DNA from: Begonia masoniana
Taxonomy: Eukaryota > Streptophyta > Magnoliopsida > Cucurbitales > Begoniaceae
Reading direction: 5' to 3'
Assembly (NCBI GenBank): GCA_022432975.1
Contig: CM039505.1
Span: 48,877,897-48,941,896 of the forward strand
DNA: 64,000 bases
The notes under the pieces are model-generated. The model did no database searches, was not told the origin of the DNA, and saw only the letters and a program-made list of their open reading frames with translations. Positions 46,701 through 57,015 of this stretch are shown in pieces (the stretch's first letter is position 1; the number at the start of each line of letters is the position of its first letter). The translations under genes and the position numbers were made by a program.

Positions 46701-49700
46701 TTATTTCTACATAATTAATATTTTATTTCCTAATAGTTATTTCTTAATATTAGATTATTTTCCTAAGTTATTGTTTCCTAAGTCTATTTAAAGACTCACT
46801 TGTAATCTTTAGAGGGATTTTTGACAATTAATATAATTTTATCTATTTTTAAAGTTATTTCTTTTGTGTTATTTTATTTTCCTGTTTCGATTACGAAACA
46901 AAATTTTTGCTGCACCAACATGTGCTCTTGTCTAAATATTCTACTTTTTCCTCTTTTTAGGTAAATTTATTACCAGCAGTGGATCTTCAAGGAGTTAGTT
47001 GGCACAAACATAAGCATATTATAGCATTCATATCTGGGAAAAGTCAAGTTTTCATACGAGATTATGATGATGCAGGTTGTTAGTGGTGTTATAAATAATG
47101 AAGTTATTGGTTATCCTTTGTTCTGTAGTATGAGTTATTTCATTTATTAATTTTCTGGCTTTGCTAAACAAATATCCTTATGATTCTAAATGTCATACAG
47201 ACAGTAAAGATCCATGCATTCTGACTCATGAGTTGCAAAAAGACATCAAAGTATTGGAGTGGAGACCTAATGGCGGAAGGATGCTAGCAGTTGGATGCAA
47301 GCAAGTATCATTATTCCAGCATTCATTTATGGATGTTATATGTTCTCTTTCTTTTTCATATACAAGAAAAAAAGAAATTACTGCGTCTTCCCTTTTTATT
47401 ACGTTATGCCTTTTATTCTCCATTTGATTAAATTTTATTTTGACTGGGTTTCCCTCATAGGAGTGGAATTTGCATATGGGCTGCCTCATTCCCTGGAAAT
47501 GCTGCATCTGTTCGGTCTGGCATAACTTCCTTTGTAGGGTCACTATCAAAAGGCTCTGGCATTCGATATACTCTGGTGGACTTTCTTCGCAGTCCTAATG
47601 ATGAACTGATTAGTTCCCTATCATGGAGTCCTGATGGAAGATATCCAGAAACTATTCTAGTTAAGGTGTAATTGTTATATTGTTTTTTTTTATATTGTGT
47701 GACTAAGTCTAAGTGGTGACTTGCTTCTGTGATAAAAACTTCCTTGACCTAGTGCTACATATCTAGCATCTGCCTCGTGTGAGAGCTCTTCGTTCATCAT
47801 ATGGGATGTTGCTCGAGGTACAATAACAAAGTTCACCTTTTAGTCCTCCCCAATGATATTAGCAATCTTTACTGTTAAAAGCTGTCACATTTCTTGGATA
47901 GACATGAGATGAGGGCAATCACACAAACTACCAACTGCAATAGATACAAGCATAGGATGAGGGCATACCCACAATCTTTTGAAATACATATTGAGACACA
48001 CACGTGCACGATGAGAACACACTGCCACACTATGAAAACAACTGCATATACTCGTATTTCTTTCGATTTGCTTAACTGAGTCTATCTTACATCTTTTTTG
48101 TGGCTATGTTGCATTTTTGATCCAAGTGTCAACATATCTTATAATATGGTGACACACTATTATCTTAGTTTCAAATTCTGATTTTTCTTTTGATAATATT
48201 GAAGAAGTGTAAATGTATCTGTCAAGCTGGTTGTCAAAGCTGATATGTAAAACATACTGTCTAAAGTTTGACTTTTATTGCATTTATAATGCAATTTTCT
48301 TTTTTATTTTGAAAAGTGAAAAAATTATTTGTGTATTATACTATTTGTTTGCAAACATTTTTTGAGATCCCAGTTCAGTTTCTTTGTGGCTTGTCGTAAA
48401 AAAGGCTACTTGATACACTATTAGCTGAGTTTCAAAATTTGATTTTACTTCTGATAATATTTGAGAACTGTAAATATATCTAGTATGTGATTTGTTGTCA
48501 AAAGCACAAGGTCATAGTTTTTCTATTTTTTTGGACTTATATTGCATTTATATGGGATTTTACTTCTTATTTTTTTAATTTTAAGTGAGAAAATTATTTG
48601 CGTATTATCTCACTTGTTTACAAACATTTCTTTTCTTATTTCAGTTTCTTTTTGGTTCTAGTTTCTTCATGGTTAGATTTTTAACTCTTAAAAAGTTGTT
48701 GCAGGGCTTCAAACACCCATTAGGCGGGGATTAGGTGGCGTGTCAACAGTAAAGTGGTCACCCTCTGGAGATTACTTTTTTGCTGCCAAATTGTACATTC
48801 GTTTTTCTATACTATTATGACATGTTTTTTTTAACAATTTCTTTCTCAACTGGGGTTGATTTGAGAGATTTAAACTTGCACTATTTATTTCGCAGTGATG
48901 GTACTTTTTATCTCTGGGAAACAAACACTTGGACGTCTGAACAATGGTCCTCATCAAGTGGTTTTGTCACGGTAAATGAATAGTTATCTAAAAATATTTT
49001 CATATTTATATCTAATAATGGTTAGTCTTTCTCTTTTGAATTTTTTGGTGCAGGGAATTAGCTAAGAACTAGAATTCGTCTGTTTTAGTGCTCTACGCCG
49101 TTTCCATCTGTTTAAAATAAATTATCTGAAATGTTCTAAGAATTTTTTTAGCTTTGGAGTGCCAATATTAATTTTAGGCTTTGTTGTCCTACAATCTCCA
49201 TCTATCATGAATGTTTTTTTTCCCTCAATTTCTCTATTTGAACCTTCTTAGATGTATTATCAGTTTCTTACAAAATAAATATGAAATTTATTTTACTTTC
49301 GCATATGTGATATTCCATGAATGGGTCTTGATGGAGGCCTTTTGAACTTGCTTTTCGTACTTTGTCGCCGTGCATGATAACAGAATTTCCATCTAGAATT
49401 TTGTCTTTCATCGAAAGTGATGCTGACCATCTAGAATTTGGTACTTGCAATTGTATTTGCTGACCATGTTTTAATATCAGTTTGTTGCAATGGTACTCAA
49501 AAAGTGGTGCATGGTAAAATCTGGATGGTTTTATATAGGCTCTTCTTTTGCCTATGCTCGCCAAAATTTTGAAAAACCTTATCTGTTTAAAGAACATATA
49601 ACTTGTTTTACCCTTAGCAGAGTGGGTTGGGAGATCTACTTTATAATTTGAGTTTGAAAAGGTGGTGATTTATTTTATTTGGTTTTGTATATTTGATGAT

Positions 49701-51397
49701 GATTGTTTGAGTGGGGTGTTTCAAATAATTTGACATTGGTTTTGTGACCTGAATAGGTTTTAATCATGGGCATTTATTTAAGAGTTTCTGTATCTGTTTT
49801 CTTTGCATTTTGTACCTCAACTGGCTCTTATACTATTACACTTAGTTTAAAAAGAGGGGGAGTAATCATGTGATAGGGATTTGAAAGGGGGTCTTACCCT
49901 AATTCTATTAGTCTAAATTTTTACAAGATTATTTTCATTAGTTTATTAATGTGTTTTCTATTTAAGTACTGTAAAATTGTTCTTTTGGTTGCTTGTGTGA
50001 TGGAAAATATCAATCACTTTACACAGTTTGGCTTTTACTTTAGGGAGCAATTTGGGATCCTGACGGGCATATGATACTACTTGCCTTCTCTGGATCTTCA
50101 ACGTTGGGTTCTATACACTTTGCATCAAAACCGCCATCATTAGGTACTCGAACTTTAAATTGGAGAATGTTTTGGTTAAATATTTACAAATTTACATTTG
50201 TGCCTTCAAAATAGGTAACACTTTAGAGATCCTTTATTGTTTCAATTTCTTAAGGCGATGTTATGTGAAGTAATTCGTGTACTGGGGAGCTTATACCTCC
50301 CAAAAGGTTGAGCGTGATGTGAGCGTCACGTACGAAAGCTTTTATTGTAATGAAAAATTGTCACACAGACCAAGAGAAGTTTAACTGAATCACAAAGTCC
50401 ATAGGTATTATAGAACAGACACTGGCAAAAGAAGTTGATGAAACTAGATAGATGGTGGACAGTGAAGCTATTAAGATGGTTCCTAGTGGGCACTGAAACT
50501 AGATAGATGGTGGACAGTGAAGCTATTAAGATGGTTCATAGTTTCACAAAAAGTCTAGTCTTTTTTTTTTAGATCTTTTTTCTTATGTTCTTTAACATTG
50601 CTGAATTGCTACTTGTAGTAAGTTATTCACTTAATTGAAATTTGTTTTCAACGATGATTCTCCAGATGCACACCTACTCCCTGTTGATCTACCAGGGTTA
50701 GCAAACTGGTACGGAATCTTTTTGCTATCAGCCATTTGTTGAACAGTAGCTTCTCTTTATATTTTCCATGCTGAATATCTACTGTACGTGGTGATAAAGA
50801 AATGTAATTTTGGGCCATCCTTGTCCATGTCTCGTCTTTTGTTCATCTACATAGTTGTTTCTGACATGAGAGAGTACATTGTTAATGCTGTCAATTTGAA
50901 AATCCTCTTATGTTCTTTAGTCATGGCATTGAGAAGATAGCATGGGATGGTTCTGGAGAGCGATTTGCCGTGTCTTTCGAGAGCAAGGACGAGGCGTACA
51001 AGGGCCTGATTGCAATTTATGATGTTAGGAGGACTCCTTTGATTTCTGCATCGCTAATGTAAGTTACTTTTTGTTGTTTTTTTAACTCGTGGGATTTGAA
51101 GAATACTAATTACGAACACGAACCGATGATTAATTTAGCGGGTTCGTGAGAGGGCCCGGAGACGGTCCAAAGCCATTAGCCTTTTCATTTCACAACAAGT
51201 TCAAGGAAGGACCTTTACTCTCAGTGGTAAAGCTTCAACAATTTTCTCCATTTTTATAATATTTGTTTTCTGGGTTATTGTTAGTGTTTATTCATATTGA
51301 GAAGATCTGAGTCTGAGTTTTGCTGCCTGTTCAGTGCTGGAGCTGCGGGTTTTGCTGTACTTATCCTCTGATTTTTCGCTCCCATGTTCATCCTTAG
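43649..51397 (+). CDS. AAAS: Nucleoporin ALADIN (WD40), with an apparent 1-base insertion
   Basis: Fourteen exons: 43649-43706, 43849-43904, 44008-44187, 46961-47075, 47201-47300, 47461-47640, 47759-47817, 48705-48792, 48896-48971, 50044-50143, 50666-50708, 50921-51058, 51138-51226, 51335-51397. The protein is about 447 residues without one extra base in exon 13. ALADIN is a WD40 nucleoporin of the cytoplasmic face of the nuclear pore. The start MPSFPAPGSVTICEINRDL and the blocks LEWRPNGGRMLAVGCKSGIC, IWAASFPGNAASVRSGI, SSLSWSPDGRYLASAS, IRRGLGGVSTVKWSPSGDYF, IWDPDGHMILLAFSGSSTLG and GLIAIYDVRRTPLISAS are diagnostic. Intron 5 is GC-AG and intron 6 is AT-AC (U12-type). Exon 13 has an extra C in CCC at 51179-51181, which shifts the last 50 or so codons. 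Intron 3 holds a small retroelement. Confidence 0.9.
43723..43766. repeat. (CT)n microsatellite in ALADIN intron 1
   Basis: A run of about 22 CT units immediately follows the first exon and donor. Length variation between individuals is likely. Confidence 0.95.
44880..46920 (+). mobile_element. Gag-protease Ty3/gypsy element in ALADIN intron 3
   Basis: A complete short LTR element of 2041 bases. LTRs of about 266 bases (44880-45146 and 46656-46920) start TGCA[AG]GACAAGATTCCC and end TGCACCAA. A primer-binding site TGGTATTAGAGCA (initiator-Met tRNA type) follows the left LTR, and a polypurine tract GTGGAGGAGATAGA precedes the right LTR. Flanks TGTGA (44875-44879) and TGTGC (46921-46925) form a target duplication with one mismatch. 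RT, RNase H and integrase are absent. It is a deleted, non-autonomous copy in the same orientation as ALADIN. Confidence 0.88.
45181..46590 (+). pseudogene. Gag-protease remnant of the intron-3 retroelement
   Basis: Frames follow one another with shifts and stops. The start MADEGSSGKQIVDDERRLKI (45181) is a coiled-coil-like gag leader. The retrotransposon-gag segment is at 45466-45687 (LLPDYEQFLHQQYCTCRQAN, GDLKLAIQDRLTF). A zinc knuckle has lost its first Cys (YFRYNQPGH, near 45990). An aspartic-protease-like region follows with VIIDSINTENIVSKTLVK, where DSG would be expected, and VVDMDACHVLFGLPLLYDVD. It cannot make working proteins. Confidence 0.8.
47301..47460 (+). other. GC-AG intron 5 of ALADIN
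   Basis: Exon 5 ends GGATGCAA and the intron begins GCAAGTATC; exon 6 starts after CCTCATAG with GAGTGGAATT. Only this GC donor joins AA+G AGT GGA to keep the conserved C-K-S-G-I-C reading. The downstream GT (at 47305) would throw the frame out. GCAAGT is the strong consensus expected for GC donors. Confidence 0.85.
47641..47758 (+). other. U12-type AT-AC intron 6 of ALADIN
   Basis: Exon 6 ends GGAAG and the intron begins ATATCCAGAA, matching the U12 5' splice site ATATCC. The intron ends AC (47757-47758), preceded by TTCCTTGAC (47740-47748), a perfect U12 branch-site motif whose branch A is 11 bases from the exon. Joining gives D-G-R-Y-L-A-S-A-S, the conserved WD40 sequence. No GT-AG pair nearby preserves this. 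Confidence 0.88.
48150..48625 (+). repeat. Divergent tandem duplication in ALADIN intron 7
   Basis: ACACTATTATCTTAGTTTCA...GATAATATTGAAGAA...TTATTTGTGTATTATACTAT...TTGTTTGCAAACATTT recurs about 260 bases later as ACACTATTAGCTGAGTTTCA...GATAATATTTGAGAA...TTATTTGCGTATTATCTCAC...TTGTTTACAAACATTT. Confidence 0.8.
50439..50537 (+). repeat. Near-perfect 55-bp tandem duplication in ALADIN intron 10
   Basis: TGAAACTAGATAGATGGTGG through AAGATGGTTC (44 bases) occurs at 50439-50482 and again, identical, at 50494-50537. High identity indicates a recent duplication. Confidence 0.9.
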
Positions 51398-51710
51398 TCT
51401 CGACTTGCCCCCGGGCCCTCGAGTGTTTCTTATGTTGTCTGCAATGTTGATTCTCCAGACCATGTTTTCATTTTTTGAGTGTAAATAATTCTTTGGATGA
51501 TAAATTTCATGCTGTCACATAATTTGCCTCTACCTAATTACTAAATAATTGGATCGGTTTTTCAGTTGCATGAAGAACCGAATTCTTTGGGCCGGTTCAT
51601 AGTTGAAAATGTGGATGATAATCATTTGCGAAAAAAATAGCTGGCCTGTGAAATAATTTTTTATATGCGAATTATTTTTTAACGGATTATGACATTTAAT
51701 TATTATAAAG

Positions 51711-52034
51711 AAAAAAAAATCTTAAACTATAAGGTAGACTGACAAAACAAATTTTAAATTATCTTATGCTTACAAGTCAATTCTCTATCTGTGTATGATT
51801 GCGGATGATTTTGTGAAGCAGAGGTCATTTGTTCTCTAGTAGATTTTGTAGTCATTGCAAGTGCGAACAATTGTATTTTAACTGCGGATGATTGGGCGAA
51901 GCTGAGGTTCTCGAATGTGTGTTGCACATATTTCAAGTACGGGTGACCGTAAATGATTGGATTGTTAGTCAATGATATTATAAAGTTTGTTTTGATAACG
52001 AATATAGTTTAAAGTTTATTTTATTGATAATTAC
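51711..52034. mobile_element. Mutator-like MITE downstream of ALADIN
   Basis: The left end (AATCTTAAACTATAAGGTAG, ACTGACAAAACAAATTTTAA) is roughly the reverse complement of the right end (AAAGTTTGTTTTGATAACGA and ATATAGTTTAAAGTTTATTT). This gives inverted repeats of about 60 bases around two copies of a GATTGCGGATGATT..GTGAAGC.GAGGT-type unit. Boundaries are approximate. Confidence 0.55.
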
Positions 52035-52608
52035 TTATTATTAAATTACATAAAAAATATATTAGAATTGAGAGACAATTAAAATGAGAGCGGGAAAAGT
52101 GAATATTATTAATAAAACTAAAAAAGAAAATAAATTTATTTTATAATTCCTTTTAGATTATAAGAAAATAAATTTAAAAAGTTACATTTTTCAATTTTTT
52201 AAAATTATTGTAGATTTATTTTTTCTAAAAAAGAATTTATTTTTAGTTAAATTTATGGGGATTAAAATTATGAATTACATATTATTAATTTCATTTGTGG
52301 AGGTTTATTGAATTGCTTAGAGTTGCTAACCTAACTATTCTAGTGCATTTAATACATTTTCTTAATTATTATTCTAAGTAGTAGTGTTTGTAGAGGTGAA
52401 TTTAGAGGTTAAATTAAATAATAAATTTAACATTTTCCTTTGTGCAATTATTACTGGAGCCAAGAACATGGCCCCGTTTGGTGATAATGTTTGAAGGATC
52501 AATATTTTGATTATTTGAGAATCTAGACTCTATTTTAGTGTTCAGAAAACTAAGAATTTAACTATTTTTAAATTTTCACCAAAAAATATAGCTTTTGAGA
52601 TTTGATTT

Positions 52609-52848
52609 TGTGACGACCCGAAATAAAGGGTCAAGCGCAATTCCACATCGCTTAGAGAGAAGATAGAAATGAAACATATGTAAAGGAACCTTCCTAATAT
52701 AGTAAGACGCGTTTTGGAATACAATTGTCATTGGATCCCATAAGAATTTTGAAATTAAGAGTGCTCCGACAGTACCATGTTGGGTGACCGACTAGAAAGT
52801 CCTCGCTAAAACAAATCCGTGATGATTGTATGAGCGACCCAAAGTACA
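52609..52848 (+). mobile_element. Cassandra solo LTR with perfect target duplication
   Basis: Starts TGTGACGACCC and ends AAAGTACA, flanked by GATTT on both sides (52604-52608 and 52849-52853). It has ATTCCACATCGCTTAG, AGTAAGACGCGTTTTGGA and a degenerate 5S-like core (GGATCCCATAAGAATTTTG, CCATGTTGGGTGACCGACTA, AAGTCCTCG). The 5S-like part is missing the GGCGAGAGTAGTA middle seen in the copy at 1316-1601, so its pol III promoter is probably damaged. Confidence 0.85.
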
Positions 52849-53667
52849 GATTTTGTAAAAATATAGAAGTGATTACAAAATATGTATTAATCTTTTAAAT
52901 TTGAATAATTATCAATAAAAACCTTGAACGATGAGCCATTAACAAACTCGTGTTTAAAATATTTTTAATTCACAAAACAAATCTTAAACTATCATTCGTT
53001 AACAATTCAACCCTATGCGGTAGGTCACAATTCAAATGATGTCGACTGCACTTGAAATGGATGTAAAACACGCTCGAGAACGAACGACCTTAGTTCTACA
53101 CGAACATACCCGTCTCTACAAGGGCATACCCATGGTCGCCTGTAGTAAAAATGCTCGCCCAAATTTGTTCGATGGAATGTACGGTGCTAAGTCCTCGACT
53201 TAGCCAACCTTTCCAATAATTCGCTCAACACACGAAAATAGCAAGTAAGCAATGAGACAAGATGTTTACGGGAACTCTCCCAACCCTCAATTATATTCCC
53301 AATATAAAAGACAAGGAACAAATCGCTCAATGATCACCACAAATAACTCAAGACCAAACACACTTGCTTGTCTTAGTTTTGGTGTCTAGAGGCATATTTA
53401 TACACAAGTGGCTCGGGCACCATTCATGAATCAAAGCATACATCAATTAATTACAAAGTGCCTTCGGTTCATGTATGTGCATCGCGCCCCGCGCGCTGCA
53501 CCCCTTGGCACTTCGGGCTCGCACCGCTTCGCGTCAAGCATCGCGCCCCTTCGCGCTAGGCGTCGCGCCCCTTCGCGCCAACGCGTTCCAGACCGCGTCT
53601 GCCAGGCGCGCGCCGCGTACCGCGAACCGTCGCACCCCTTCTCTCGCGCCTCTCCGCGCTCGCATCT

Positions 53668-56430
53668 TGTAATATCCGGTTTGTACGGACCTTTGATTTT
53701 ATTGTTATTATATTATTAGTGGCATTTTTGGTAAATATGTCAAATCAGGTCCGTTTTACAAAAAGAAAGTGTCATTACGATTCTAACGAATAATAAGAAT
53801 TTTAAGGAATTTACGGAGATTTTCGGAGATCAAACACTATATTCCGAGTAAATACGCTTCTAGTAACGTAAAGGACGTTTTAGTAAAAATAGTAAACAAT
53901 GTCCAAATTACGAACGGACAGTTTTATTAAATCTCAAATATTAAGTTGAGCTTATTGGGGAAGTTTGGAAGTTCGGAGGAACCGAATAGCTAAACGATTA
54001 ACGAACCGAATGACGAAACTAATATAAAAACTTAAGAAAGGGCAAGATCGTCATTTGAACATTTAACTTTTATTATTTGTTAAAAAGGCAAAATGCCTTT
54101 GTGATTTTCTACGAAAATCACTTTCCAGAGAAGTGTTCTTCTCTGTTTCTTCCTCCCTCCCTCGCGCAAACCTCTCTGGCCGCGGCGATCCAACGAGCTC
54201 CGACCTCCGATTTCTCTTCCGTTCCTCGTCATTTCTTCTCCTCTCGCTACCCTCGGTATGTAGCTTTAGTCTTGGGTCGTTTATTTCGAGTTTTGGTTCG
54301 ATTTAGGGTTAGGGTTTAAATTAGGTTTTCCGTTAAAAAACGCGATTTAGGCTTCGTAATTAATAGGTTAGCTATAATTACGTATATAGTGAACGTATTG
54401 AACGTTATTGGACGAAGAAAAGTCGAATTGCGAAAAAGTTATAAATTGGTAAAATTTCGGGTTTTTAGGAAAAACTCGTCATTTAAGATTTCGGATTATC
54501 GAGCTTTAATTAACGTTCGAAATGCTTTAATTAGCTAAGTTGGAATTTTAGGAAAATTCTATAGTTAAGGATTTCGTGATTTGGACGTTTATAGTATAAA
54601 TCGGTTCTAACTATGAATATCGTGTTTTCTCAGACACACGACTCCCGTGGACGAAGCTAGTGATTCAGTGCGCTCCAGGTAAGTTTTCGTGACTTACTTT
54701 GACCCAAAGGTCTGCACCATACTCCGTCGTCGTCTCGAGAATACTCGAGGAACTGTTTGTTTTAGGTTATTCTGGTTGGGTAGTTAGGTTAGTTGTTTAT
54801 AGGTTCTGCTTTACTGCCATGAATGTATGCACGTTGGTTGTTTACTTTCTGCTTATATGAACTGTTCATGCATCACGGATTTCAAATGTCATGAAAATGG
54901 ATTTCCGCACGTGTTTTAAGAAAAGAAAGGTAATCTGTAATTAATGAACGTAATCTGTAATTAATGAATGTAATCTGTTTCTGGTTACGCGAGGTGGGGC
55001 TCAGGCATGGCTGTTGGTTTTTTTTTGAGCATGTACCCCCCCCCCCCATCTAAGTGGAAAGTGGTAGTTCGACCGCGGAATGTATCCTTTCCATTTAGTG
55101 GGCTGAGATCTCGGTGACAATTCTGTCTGTGACGTAATGTATCTGTGAATGTATCTGTAAATGAATCTGTAAAGGCATTGGTAAATGAATCTGAATTGGT
55201 AATCTGAACGTTTTCTGAATGGCATACGCACGCATGCATGCATCTGCATTTACGTAGCTTACTGAGATTTTGTATCTCACATGTGTCTGTATGGTGTAGG
55301 TAATCTCTTAGGCGATATTGAGCCAGGTGAGGACGACGTTCCTCCTCCTGACGAGGGATGCAGTTGATGGATGATGGCCGTGGGAGTGCGCTGAGCAGTC
55401 GAGGCGCTTTTGACCCGAGGGGATCGTCTATGTATGTATGGACTCTGAGGGTTTTTGGGATATTTTGGTCTGATAACGTTATAGATATTATAGGATGTTT
55501 TTAAGTAATGACGTTTGTTTTGAAATTCTGGAAATGTTTGGGTTGTTGATTTAAATGTTTTGAAATGTTTTGAAATGGTTTAGGTTGTTACGGATAGGCT
55601 CGGTTTTTAGAGCTATCCACGCAGTTGGACTTCGTAAAGTCTGACGCGAGTTGGTTGAGTTAACGCATAAATTCACTTGGTTTAAAGATGTAAAAGTGGT
55701 ATAGAATGATAAATGTTGAAGTGTTTAGGGTGATAGAAGTGGTGAAGGAATGCTCTCTGGAATCATGTTCCAGAGAGGAGAAAGTAGTGAAGTGTATTGC
55801 TCTCTGGAATCGGATTCCAGAGAGTTGTGATTGTGTTCTGCTCTCTGGAATTCCAGAGAGCTAAGTATTGAACGAAAAATGAACGAAAATAGAAGGAAGA
55901 AACCAGGGAGAAGTCTGATCGCTTGGGTGGTCGCTGCATAAGGGGTGCAGCGATCGATCTCTGCAGCAAGTAGAGATCGATCGCTGCCCTGCTTGCTGCT
56001 TTGGCAGCATATGCGGCGATCGATCTCTGCCTTTGGCAGAGATCGATCGCTGCTTGGGCAGTGATCTCACCATCAGCGATCGGTCTCTGCCTTCAGCAGA
56101 GACCGATCGCTGCTTGATCAATACATGGCAGCGATCAGTCGCTGCTACGCACAGCGCCTGATCGCTGCTTGATATTTTGGGGGCAGAATCCCAATTCTGC
56201 CCTCCCACTTTTCTGCATGGTTTTAAATGTTTAATTTAATGTTTTAAGTTTCTTTTATTAATTGTTTTATAGTTGTTTTAAATGACAGGTTCCATTTTAA
56301 TTCTGATTTCAGTTTTGATTTCAACTACAGTTTTAATTCCGCACAAAGTTTTATTTAAAGTAAAGGAAAGTAATAAGTATAGAAAAAAAAAAATGTATGG
56401 AAATACGGGTACGGTATTAGGGGTGTTACA
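53668..56430 (-). mobile_element. Solo LTR D, same family as solo LTR B, inverted
   Basis: On the plus strand it starts TGTAATATCCGG and ends GGTATTAGGGGTGTTACA. The 5-bp target duplication CATCT is at 53663-53667 and 56431-56435. Reverse complemented, its start matches solo LTR B (TGTAAC.CCCTAATAC.GTACCC). The palindrome arrays at 55750-56170 correspond to those at 8722-8995. It inserted into the GC-rich LTR, whose composition resumes on the other side. Confidence 0.85.
55752..56172. repeat. Palindrome arrays in solo LTR D
   Basis: Three CTCTCTGGAAT...ATTCCAGAGAG palindromes (55752-55861) are followed by hairpins built on GCAGCGATCGATCTCTGC and its inverse (55935-56000, 56010-56055, 56075-56115, 56128-56170). 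Each arm is 15-25 bases with a loop of a few bases. Confidence 0.85.
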
Positions 56431-57015
56431 CATCTGCTTGCTGCGCCTGTTGGTTCGCGCCCATTTGCGCACCTCCTCGCTCGCGCCTGTTCGCTGGCGC
56501 CTTTTCGCAGGCCCAGTGCCCATCTTCTGGAGCTTGGCCTTGGCGCCCAGCGCCTTGGCCCAAATCAACGAGCTGCCTTCCATAGTGGGCTCCCTCCAAG
56601 TAAGTCCACCAAATAGCCAAGTGTCTTTCCAACACTTAGCCCATTTTGGAGAAGCCTCGCCCCTCCTCTTTCGGGCCTTGACCCGAGCCCTGAGCTTAGT
56701 GCAAATTGGGGCGTGACACCCATGGTCGCCTGTAGTAAAAATGCAGTCATCCACGCTTGGAATGAGTGAAAAACATGTTTGGGAATAAACGATTTTGTCT
56801 CCACGCGGTTACCAACATTTGAAATGAATGCAAAAATGCACTGGAAAACGGCAACATTTGCTTCACGTGTGTGTACACGCTGTCGCCTGCAGTTAAAATG
56901 TGGTTGAACACGACTGAGTTGAAGGGCAGGAGAATTGACTTGCTAACATGTGATAATTTAGAGTTTATTTTGTTAACTATCGTAATTTAAAGTTTATTTC
57001 GTCACTGACTTTGAC

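Larger units (their letters stand above)
53152..56718 (-). mobile_element. GC-rich LTR-type element split by solo LTR D
   Basis: Read on the minus strand it begins TGTCACGCCCCAATTTGCAC at 56718 and ends TTTGGGCGAGCA at 53152, the TG...CA form of a plant LTR. The interior is unusually GC-rich (53480-53660 and 56440-56700; repeated CGCGCCCCTTCGCG and CTCGCGCC). It is flanked by a 24-27 base direct repeat (ACCCATGGTCGCCTGTAGTA and AAAATGC), not by the usual 5-base duplication. Open frames such as 56282-56716 only reflect the base composition. Confidence 0.5.
52905..57015. mobile_element. MULE-type element with long inverted ends and internal repeats
   Basis: The left side (AAAAACCTTGAACGATGAGC, ACAAAACAAATCTTAAACTA, TCATTCGTTAACAA) is similar to the reverse complement of 56940-57015 (AAGTTTATTTCGTCACTGAC, CATAGTTTAAGGTTTTCTTT). 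Between them are copies of a degenerate unit ending CCCATGGTCGCCTGTAGTAA and AAATGC at 53130-53155, 56719-56745 and about 56875-56900. The GC-rich LTR at 53152-56718 sits inside. No transposase is present. Confidence 0.5.

Noticed and set aside
56282..56754. Overlapping 144- and 158-residue genes on opposite strands
   Set aside because: Both lie in GC-rich LTR sequence and cross the solo LTR D boundary at 56430; the open frames follow from base composition.
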